Shown here piece after piece: positions 1 through 8,380 of a stretch of DNA of 64,000 bases. Every line of letters starts with the position of its first letter. Position 1 is the stretch's first letter. This DNA is from Pagrus major (Eukaryota; Chordata; Actinopteri; Spariformes; Sparidae): positions 8,920,741 through 8,984,740 of the forward strand of contig NC_133224.1 in assembly GCF_040436345.1 (NCBI RefSeq), read 5' to 3'. The notes beneath the pieces are model-generated. The model ran no database searches, was not told the origin of the DNA, and saw nothing but the letters and a program-made list of their open reading frames with translations. The position numbers were made by a program, and so were the translations under genes.

Positions 1-459
1 ATAAGGTTGTTAGTAAACAAGTTTTAAAGTAATTCACTTTTACAAGAATGAGTGGAGACACACCTTTGAGCCCTGTAAAAAAAAAAAAAAAAAAAAAATC
101 AAATGGTGGAAAGTACCTGATCCAGCAGGCTGCGACACCACCCAGTGAGTGACTCTGGTGTAACGGCATGCCCGCAGGACATCTCTGCTCGGAGACACTT
201 GTCTCCCTCCTCTGGGGCTGAGGAGCACAACAACAAGAGCAGACATTGAACTCATCACCACAGTGACAATGCAATACCTCACATCTAACACTGAGGAAAA
301 GTGGAAGGAAAATGGTGTTTCACATCTCCACCTGTCTCTACATACCAACAAAGTGTCATGCATTACAGTAATAAAGCCATTACAGGAGGTAATTACATAG
401 AGGGAAAGCTCACAAAGATCGTCAATACAATCGCTTTTCAATCAGTTTTTGGTGCTTAC

Positions 460-550
460 GTAGTGGATCCAGATCATCCGGCCTGTTGACAAACTTCAGG
501 GTCGTGTCCTTCGGGTCGTATCTTTTCTCGTCCTGACCCTGGTCACTCAT
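460..550 (-). CDS. First coding exon of an unidentified minus-strand gene
   Basis: A minus-strand ATG at 550 opens a 30-codon exon starting MSDQGQDEKRYDPKD, hydrophilic and acidic, which ends in a clean GTAAGC donor at 459-454. The next exons would lie left of the window or in 1-459, where I could not find a convincing acceptor. I do not recognise the protein family. The exon is called because the ATG, open frame and donor agree and because the composition is protein-like. An interferon-response-like motif lies 110 bp upstream of the ATG (660-673), so the gene may share regulation with the ubiquitin-like locus to its right, but that is inference. It could also be a decayed gene start. Confidence 0.45.
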
Positions 551-659
551 CTTGTCCCAGCTCCTCTGTCCTCCGTCGACACACTTCTTCTATGTGAACA
601 CTGCAAATGAGCAAAGGATAAATACCGTGTCGCCTTCACAGACTCCAGCAGTAGTTTTA

Positions 660-673
660 AGTTTCACTTTCCC
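660..673 (-). promoter_or_regulatory. Interferon-stimulated response element-like motif
   Basis: The minus strand reads GGGAAAGTGAAACT, a full match to the GAAANNGAAA core bound by IRF/STAT complexes. It lies 110 bp upstream of the minus-strand ATG at 550. It is inside a block that is repeated in inverted orientation at about 4605-4675, where the counterpart motif is at 4642-4651. Confidence 0.55.
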
Positions 674-749
674 TTTTGGCAATTCTGAGAAGTCACGTGA
701 ATGCAGTGAATGCAATTTTTCCATGCTTGTTTTTATTTTTATTTTACTT

Positions 750-1116
750 TTAAAGGTGCACTATGTAGTTTTGGGGAAGCAACTTTAATCAGAAGAGAAA
801 GATCTTCATTGACTGATTTGTTCATGCCTTAACTAAATAAACTAACTCTCTTTGTTTTCATGACTGAATCAACAAACTGACCTTAAAGGACAACACAGTT
901 TCATGCTGTTTTATTTTGTTTATATGTGGCGGACCCTGCCACCTTTCTAGCTTCAAACAGTGTTCTGGGACCTTTTCTTCCTCTGAGAACAGCTTGTTTT
1001 TTTCAGTTATGGAGAAAATAAATATTCCTGAGTTTGTATTATTACCTCATTGATATTGTAAATATTAAATTTCAGAGTTTGAGTTTCTTCTCCAGAACTA
1101 CATACTGCCCCTTTAA
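750..1116 (+). mobile_element. TTAA-flanked non-autonomous DNA transposon, copy A
   Basis: The element begins TTAAAGGTGCACTATGTAG and ends with the near-inverted CTACATACTGCCCCTTTAA, giving about 22 bp imperfect terminal inverted repeats with TTAA at both ends, as in piggyBac-like MITEs. It has no coding capacity. Other copies lie at 4258-4601 (inverted) and 5366-5733 (direct). The 3' flank of copy A matches the 3' flank of copy C, while its 5' flank matches the flank of copy B. Confidence 0.8.
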
Positions 1117-1339
1117 GAGACTTGAAAGCATACTTGTCTTTGACGGTGCTTAATTTGCTTTCTTACTCTGCTTATCATACTTGTGTAATTTGATTAAGTA
1201 TTTTGTCATCATTTGATCCTGAAGAACGTTTTCAGTAAAAGAAGAACATGCACTATACTGAACTAAACTATATGCCTGGAGTCAAGAGCAAAAGTGGCCA
1301 GTTTTAAGAAAAATGTACAGTATTAACTTCCCCCAACAG

Positions 1340-1665
1340 TTCAGTATCATGGCTTGTTCAACCAAGGAGCAACCCGTTACCTGAGCAGTGTGCTGCAGGT
1401 GCTGTTCATGACCGAAGACTTCAGAGCAGCTGTGGAAAGGTTTGTTTTAAACACCTGTCATATAATGCACTTAAATTTGACTGTGTGCCTTTGAATCTCT
1501 CATGACCAGGTGTCTTTATTTAGGCACTACTGTGAAAATCCTGCCACTGAGTGCATTGATCGTCATCTCAAAGCCTTGTTTGATGATTTAAAAGAACGGA
1601 CAGCATACACCTATAACATCACAAGGAAGCTGGGCACATTGAGAAGATTTTAAGTTTGACGAGTA
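1340..1665 (+). pseudogene. Partial, catalytically dead duplicate of the USP-like protease
   Basis: Two exons (1340-1439 and from 1524) are near-identical to exons 2 and 3 of the intact gene (5985-6084 and 6177-6298), with the intervening intron and the upstream intronic sequence also conserved. The catalytic box reads GLFNQGATRYLSS instead of GLCNQGATCYLNS, so the active-site cysteine is arginine. After TRKLG the second exon runs directly into sequence matching exon 4 of the intact gene (GAGAAGATTTTAAGT), with the intron and the start of exon 4 missing, and hits a stop. No later exons follow. It is a recent partial segmental duplicate of a host gene, and its intact intron excludes retroposition. 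Confidence 0.85.
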
Positions 1666-2030
1666 TGGAATAATGTTAATACACATAGATTTGACAGTCT
1701 GGTATTATTAAACTGTTTCACATCAGCATCTTATAAGACCATCAAAATGTGTAGCAGCTGGTAAACAAACACTGCCCTGGTAAGATGCCAAACCCTGTTG
1801 AAAATTACCGGTGCTTTCCAGCTGCCATTTCCGCACATTGTGTAGCTGAATAAGGAAATGCATTCACATATTGGTTGTTTTAGGCGAGTATATGAAATAG
1901 AGCGCAGAATTTGTTATGCAGACTACTTGACAAAGTCCTCAGTGTCCAAAATGTGTAAGCAGAAAAGCTCTTTTTAAAGACAGGATTAAGGAAATGATGT
2001 TTAAAAGTCATGCACCTGTAACTTATTTTA
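1666..2030. other. Non-coding spacer between dead USP copy and ubiquitin-like gene
   Basis: AT-rich sequence without recognised genes, repeats or convincing open frames. Confidence 0.5.
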
Positions 2031-2168
2031 CAGACAAAAGTGAAAGTATCTGTGTGACGTCAGATTCCGTTTATAAACCCCAGGCCTGACCCTCAAGTGA
2101 CAGAACCACAGCTACAGAACCAAAAGGAGCACAGCAACAGAAGAAGAAACAGCACAGAAATGGGTAAG
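2031..2168 (+). promoter_or_regulatory. Upstream copy of a duplicated promoter and gene start
   Basis: This block carries in order an IRF-type motif AAAAGTGAAA (2036-2045), a perfect CRE TGACGTCA (2055-2062), a TATA box TTTATAAA (2070-2077) and a leader ending in ATGGGTAAGTAG (2160-2171). The same order occurs again at 2327-2480, where the ATG opens the ubiquitin-like protein. Two readings are possible. Either it is a tandem duplicate cut off after Met-Gly-Lys-stop, or it is a real first exon ending ATGG with a GTAAGT donor at 2164. Its TATA box is better than that of the downstream copy. Confidence 0.6.
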
Positions 2169-2326
2169 TAGAGGCTTTTTTTAAGGCAGGATTCAGGACC
2201 TGCATGTAATACACATCAAAACAACACCAACGAATAACTCCCTCTTTACAATTTAAAGCTGTTTTGATACTAAATACACACAAGAGATGAAGGAATAATA
2301 ATAATAATAATAATTGTTATTATTTT

Positions 2327-2473
2327 GCAGACGAAAGTGAAAGTATCCTCAGGCCCACTCTGACGTCACATGGCGGTCATAAGCCTGAACAACACCCTCG
2401 GTCGATATTACCTCCCCGCGACAGAGCCAAGAGGAGCACAGCAACTCGCGCACCGACCAAAACAAGCACAGGA
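2327..2473 (+). promoter_or_regulatory. Downstream copy of the duplicated promoter, next to the coding start
   Basis: It contains GAAAGTGAAA (2333-2342), a perfect GAAANNGAAA interferon-response core, then TGACGTCA (2361-2368) and a leader that aligns with the upstream copy through GGAGCACAGCAAC and CACAG-ATGGG. The TATA-like position is degenerate (GTCATAAG). The block is also open in the frame of the ubiquitin-like ATG from 2333 onward. Confidence 0.55.
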
Positions 2474-3942
2474 ATGGGCAAAATCTACCAGGTCATAGTT
2501 CACGGACTGAGGGGGGAGAAGATGATGATCGACCTGTGCAACACAGAGGAGCAGATGAAGAGCATGACGGTCCAGCAGCTGAAGGAAAAGATCGCGCAAA
2601 AGCTTCCAGACACCGCAGGTGAGTGATCAAGAGCTGCGATTTAACGTCCTGACATACTTTTAATACACCCAGCGAGATGCTAGGACGTGTTTAGTCGACT
2701 TTGAATTTTGTTTCGATTTCTTATATAACGAGCGTGACCTTGTAGCCTGTTTGAACTTTATGCCAACAGGCACATACATGATATAGTTTGCAGTCATAGA
2801 AGAAGAAAACCTGCTCAGATTGTTCACTTAAGTTAGAAAACATCACTACAAGTGAAAGTCCTGCGTTAAACATATCAATGAAGTAAAGAGTTGACAGCAA
2901 AAACTACTTTTTATTAGTTTATTGTTGCTTTTATATGAGCAGATTTTAATGTTTAGTGTTTAATGTAGTTGGTTGACATGGAGGTACATCACACTGCTTT
3001 ATATAGCCTATTGTTTTCAACAAAACTGCATTGTAAACTAGTATGAATTATAATGTAGCACAGACAGTAGCCTATCTAGAAGTTGTACTTTAAAAGGTCC
3101 AGTGTGCAGGATTTAAGGAGACTGAGGAGGATCTATTGGCAGAAATTGAATATAATACTCATAATCATGTTTTCATTTGTGTATAATCACTTGAAAATAT
3201 AAAAACCATGCTTTTGTTCACTTAAAATGAGCCGTCAACAGAGCGACTACATCCTCTTTCACCATGGATGCATTAGGGATAAACTGGATGCAGTCCAGGT
3301 TAAAAATGTCCTCTTAGGCAGGTCTTGCCACTCGGCAGCCATCTTGGTATCGCCCCCGTAGGCTGTGATTTCAGGCTAACAAGACAGGGTATAAAATTAT
3401 CCATATGTGCGCGCAGCTTCCACATTGTGGGGCCATACAATCAGTTTTAGTTATCAGAACAAATGAATCCATTTCTGGAAGAAAAAAAAAGTGAATGTCA
3501 ATGGCTTTCACATTTTTAGCGGCCTAGTTGTCATTGAAATATCATTTTTCAACCAAGTTAGTCTTTCAACCTTCAGTCACCAAATCAATGCTTAGTGATG
3601 AATAAGACGTTCAGACTTGTAATTTCTACCACTGCTTTTTTACAACCAGCGGAAAAGAAACAGATTCCCAGTCCTAGTGTTACGTTACAAGCCCAAGAAC
3701 GTATATTTGATCTTGACTTTAAAAGAAAAGTTACATTTAATGTGATATAAATCTGTGTGTTTGAGTGATTCTGTTAATTTCAGCCCTTTTATGTGTGTGT
3801 GTATACAGGACAGGACGCTCTGAGGTTGATCTTCACTGACAAGGCGCTGGACGATGACTCCGATCTGCTGTCTGGATATGGAATCCAGCACATGTCCGTC
3901 ATCCAATTGGTGATAAAGGTTCCTGGAGGACTGACGGCTTGA
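2474..3942 (+). CDS. Single-domain ubiquitin-like modifier, ISG15-like in context
   Basis: Two exons (2474-2618 and 3809-3942) give a 92-residue protein. The second half, RLIFTDKALDDDSDLLSGYG, lines up with ubiquitin RLIFAGKQLEDGRTLSDYN, so the beta-grasp fold is clear. The C-terminus is IKVPGG followed by LTA and a stop, which is the layout of a modifier precursor whose short tail is cut off to expose Gly-Gly at residues 88-89. Ubiquitin and ISG15 have LRLRGG there; this protein has Lys85 for Arg72 and Pro87 for Arg74, so it probably uses or excludes different E1 and protease partners. Fish ISG15 normally has two ubiquitin folds; this has one. The start is the ATG that follows an IRF motif and CRE. 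A USP-type protease lies 1.2 kb downstream. Poly(A) signal AATAAA at 4104-4109. Conjugating activity is inferred, not shown. Confidence 0.85.
3089..3370 (+). mobile_element. Interspersed repeat in the intron of the ubiquitin-like gene
   Basis: The stretch starting AAAGGTCCAGTGTGCAGGAT and including GATCTATTGGCAGAAATTGA resembles a very common short non-autonomous teleost repeat that I recognise from memory. The 3' end looks truncated. It lies in the 1,190 bp intron (2619-3808), which otherwise shows nothing recognisable. Confidence 0.55.
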
Positions 3943-4103
3943 CAGAAACCCTCTCCTCCCGCCTCTCCTGCCACTCCTGTCACTCCTGCCACTGCTGCTG
4001 TTCTTAAATAATAGCTCAGAAAAATGTCTTATGTTGTTTACAATTTATTGTAATAATCCTTCAATGTTCCCATGTTGTCTCTAAAGATGTCCATTAATGT
4101 AAA

Positions 4104-4109
4104 AATAAA
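4104..4109 (+). terminator. Poly(A) signal of the ubiquitin-like gene
   Basis: AATAAA 162 bp after the stop codon, with no other coding sequence in between. Confidence 0.6.
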
Positions 4110-4257
4110 GCCAAGTTCCCTCTAGTGCCTCATGCTTGATTAAGTGTGCAGATTTTAAGTTGACAACACTAAAGCTTTTGTCACATCAGCAGGTGATGCT
4201 GAACACAGGCAAGAAGTCTCATTAATGTTTTCTGACAAATAATGAATGTTTATAACA

Positions 4258-4601
4258 AATTCAAACTCTGAAAGTTTGATATTAATAATATCAATGAGGT
4301 AATAATACAAACTCAGAAATATTTATTTTTTCCATAACTGAATAAACAAGCTGTTCTCAGAGGAAAATAAGGTCCCAGAACACTGTTTGAAGCTAGAAAG
4401 GTGGCAGGGTCCGCCATATATAAACAAAGTAATATAGTATGAAACTGTGTTGTCTTTAAGGTCAGGTTGTTGATTCAGTTTATTCAGTCACAAAATCAAA
4501 GAGAGATTGTTTATTTAGTTTGTTTAGACAAAAAACAGTCAATAAAGATCTTTCTCTTCTGATAAAAATGTCTTCACCAAAACTACACAGTGCACCTTTA
4601 A
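4258..4601 (-). mobile_element. TTAA-flanked non-autonomous DNA transposon, copy B (inverted)
   Basis: This is the reverse complement of copies A and C, with the diagnostic ACTACACAGTGCACCTTTAA end at its right. The other terminal repeat (about 25 bp) is missing, so it is truncated on the left. Its right flank (4605-4675, including TGCATTCACGTGACTTCTCA) matches in inverted form the left flank of copy A. Confidence 0.75.
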
Positions 4602-4641
4602 GTTCTCTGCATTCACGTGACTTCTCAGAAATGCCAAAGAG

Positions 4642-4651
4642 GAAACTGAAA
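4642..4651 (+). promoter_or_regulatory. IRF-type GAAANNGAAA motif beside transposon copy B
   Basis: GAAACTGAAA, the counterpart of the motif at 660-673 in the inverted duplicate flank. It lies about 520 bp upstream of the USP start codon. Base changes have kept the IRF core while altering the spacer. Confidence 0.4.
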
Positions 4652-4764
4652 GTTAAAACTGCTGCTGGAGTCCGTGATTTATTTAACAACTAAATCAGTA
4701 AAAAAAAGAATTAAAAAAAAGAAAAAAAATCTATTGGTGCAATAATATTCAAGTTTCTTGTTAG

Positions 4765-4765
<1 letters not shown>

Positions 4766-4814
<49 letters not shown>
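4766..4814 (+). repeat. (TG)n microsatellite
   Basis: About 24 uninterrupted TG units, between copy B and the USP promoter. Confidence 0.95.
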
Positions 4815-4815
<1 letters not shown>

Positions 4816-4876
4816 GGTCACCCCACTATTTCCGATAGACCCTAAACGCATCATTCCGGCAGGCGCAGAGACCAGT

Positions 4877-4886
4877 GAAAGAGAAA
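4877..4886 (+). promoter_or_regulatory. IRF-type motif in the probable USP promoter
   Basis: GTGAAAGAGAAAGTG contains the core GAAAGAGAAA. It lies 277 bp upstream of the USP ATG, in the only non-repeat sequence between the TG microsatellite and the gene. No TATA box is evident nearby. Confidence 0.5.
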
Positions 4887-5162
4887 GTGTACAGCGGGTT
4901 GCATTTTACAGGAGGCAGATCAATTTCTTGTAAATCGACAATAAGAACAGAAGAACTTGATTTCCAACAATCTGCTCGGATGTCTCTAAAACATTGATTT
5001 CACAACTGAAGGTAACGAGGCTCGTCACTTTCTGCATTTTGTCTTCGTTTCCGAAAACGTTTGCGATTAATTTATTGTCAACAATTGATCGTAAATTTAA
5101 ATTCCTTTGCAGCTGAGAGAGGTGTAGAAATGAACTGATAAGATCGTCTACAAGGAAACAAA

Positions 5163-8100
5163 ATGGATTACTTAAAGCAGACTGTCTCCAATTTTTTCTC
5201 CTCTCCAGGTAAATTGTGTTAAGCTGGTGTTACACCAAATTCTGTGACCCATTATTTATCGTATGTGATTTTCTAAAGGTAAGCAGTTCTATAGTTGCTG
5301 CACCTGATTAAGACTGCAGTCAGCCCCGGCTTCTGATTGGTTGAGAGGTATAACATGCTTGTTAGTTAAAGGTGCACTATGTAGTTTTGGGGAAGAAACT
5401 TTAATCAGAAGAGACTTTAATCTTCATTGACTGATTTTTTATGCCTAACCAAACTAAATAAACAAACTCTTTGTTTTCATGACTGAATAAACAAACTGAC
5501 CTTAAAGGACAACACAGTTTCATACTATTTTACTTTGTTTATATTTGGCAGACCCCGCAACCTGTCTAGCTTCAAACAGTGTTCTGGACCTTATTTTCCT
5601 CTGAGAACAGCTTGTTTATTCAGTTATGGAGAAAATAAATATTCCTGAGTTTGTATTATTACCTCATTGATATTGTAAATATTAAAATTCAGAGTTTGAG
5701 TTTCTTCTCCAGAACTACATACTGCCCCTTTAAGAGACTTGAATGCATACTTGTTTTTGACGGTGCTTAATTTGCTTTCTTACTCTGCTTATCATACTTG
5801 TGTAATTTGATTAAGTATTTTGTCATCATTTGATCCTGACGAAGAAAAGTTTCAGTTTAAAGAAGAACATGAACTATACTATACTGAACTAAACTATATG
5901 CCTGGAGTCCACAGCATTAGTGGGCATTTTTAAGAAAAAGATGGAGCCACACTAACCTACAGTATTTACATCCTCCCCCAACAGTTCAGTATCATGGCTT
6001 GTGTAACCAAGGAGCGACCTGTTACCTGAACAGTGTGCTGCAGGTGCTGTTCATGACCGAAGACTTCAGAGCAGCTGTGGAAAGGTTTGTTTTAAAGACC
6101 AACTTCCTGTCATATAAATGCATTTAAATTTTACTGCGTGCCTTTGAATCTCTCATGACCAGGTGTCTTTATTTAGGCACGACAGTGACAATCCTGCCAC
6201 TGAGTGCATTGATCGTCAACTCAAAGCCTTGTTTGATGATTTAAAAGAACGGACAGCATACACCTATAACATCACAAGGAAGCTGGGCATTGACAGAGGT
6301 ACAGTATGTGTAAACACACAGAACAACTCCTTTCTCCTCCAACGCCTTTGAAAAGACTAACTGTGGACCAAACCTGCTTTAAAACACCTTACATTAAGGT
6401 TACTTGGAGTAATATCTTAAAATAATATCGGGATCTTTATCCTGTGCATTAGCCCTACAAATAGAGATAAGTAAATCAACAGACAATGATATAATTTTAC
6501 CACTTGTTTTGTTAAAGCAACACACATTTATTTCTGCTGTTCCCTCTCCTCAGTGTGTGAACAGCGTGATGCTGCCGAGTACTATGAGAAGATTTTAAGT
6601 CTAACGAGTCCTGATGCTTCACAGGTAAAGACAAAGTCAATGTCAAAGAAAATCTGTAAATTAAAGGAAAAATTCTAGTTAACGAAAGTCTGTATTTTGT
6701 GCTTTCAGATCTTCCACGGATGGTTGACAGACAAGACCATATGTTCTGCATGTGGTAGAGAGACGGACGCTGATGGGGCATTTTGGCATCTTCCTCTTGC
6801 GTTGGTGGATTCATACAGTGAACACTACAGTGTGGTAAGGATCTGACAACCTGCGAACTTTGTAGCATTTTTTCTGTTCCAACGAGATATCAAGTAAACT
6901 AAATATGCCATTTGCACATCAGAATTTTAGGATTAAAGGATGTCATTAGGATGATGGTATTAAGTACAAGGTCTGAAGTGATCAAAAAATATATAAACTA
7001 ACTGAAAGTTGTTGTGAAAAGATAAATCTAAAGTTTGGATTAAATAACTCAATAGATGCTTTCTCATTGGATTGAACAATATGGCAGGCAAAAAATCATC
7101 ACTATCATTTTGACAGATATTATGATTTGCAAAACGATTCACAACTAGTGGGAATGATCATATTCGCATCACAAATTTCATTTTCACTGACAAAACATTT
7201 TAAATTCTGAAAATGTGTTTGCGTCTGTACCAAACAGGTATCTTCTCTCACATCTTACATTGATAAAGCTGATTTACTTGCACGATTCTTCTGATTCTTG
7301 TATTCACATAGTTTTTAATTATTTTTATTAATCCTATATATTGCTTCATTGTTGGTTGTCTGCCGTTTTTTTTAGGTGGATGGCATTAAGGAGCATTTTA
7401 GAGCCTCAGATTTCAGCGGGGAAAACCAGATGTACTGTGAGCAGTGTGACGCCAAATCTGATGCTACAATTGTGAGTAAAGAGAAAACCTGAACTGATCT
7501 GTCTACATTAACTCCAATATTTTATTACAGCTTTAATTGTATTATAAGTGCATGATAACTACATGATAATACATGTTGAAGATTTGTGCTATTCATGCAG
7601 AAATGTGTAATGAAGCATCACCCAGAGGTTTTGATGCTGCTGTTGAAGAGGTTTGACTTTGACTACCGTTACATGACATATGTCAAGATCAACCAGACTG
7701 TGGATGTTCCCTGCACCCTACAGATACCAGAGGTATATAAAATATACACTTTCTTATCAAAAGACATTTCTTTTTTATTCATGGTCCTAATTTTATCACT
7801 GTGATCAGAATCAGACATATGAACTGTACGCGGTTGTGGACCACTTTGGAGATCTTAGAAGTGGACATTACACTGCAACTATCAGGGATGATGAGAACTG
7901 GTTTAACTTCAATGACACCAGGGTCACATTGGTAAGACTGAACACAACTCCAACGTTTCAGTACCTCTGTTATAGTTACGTATTACACTGATTTTACACT
8001 GAAACTGATTTTACCATGTTGTGTTTGTTTTTTCTTTTATCAACAGGCTGATTACCAGCCATTCCAGGAAGATAACTTTGAGAAGTAAGTTTTAATCGTT

Positions 8101-8339
8101 TTTTTTAACCCCACCATACATTTGTGATTATTTCTTAGTTTGTGTCCCGATGAGTACATCCACATATGGATGTAAACCCCTTTACTTCATTATAGCACAT
8201 AATCATTCTGAAGGATAGGATAGATTACACGAAGCAGACTGTGTTTTTTGGGCCACATGATTGTTATTATACTCATTAATTTGTGTAGGTATATATTTTA
8301 GCTTAACTATTTGCAGAAAAAAATGTAAAAATGATTACA

Positions 8340-8380
<41 letters not shown>

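Noticed and set aside
2160-2171. ATGGGTAAGTAG as a true start codon of a second modifier gene
   Set aside because: The frame stops after three codons and similarity to the modifier ends there; kept only as a duplicated promoter or possible 5' exon.
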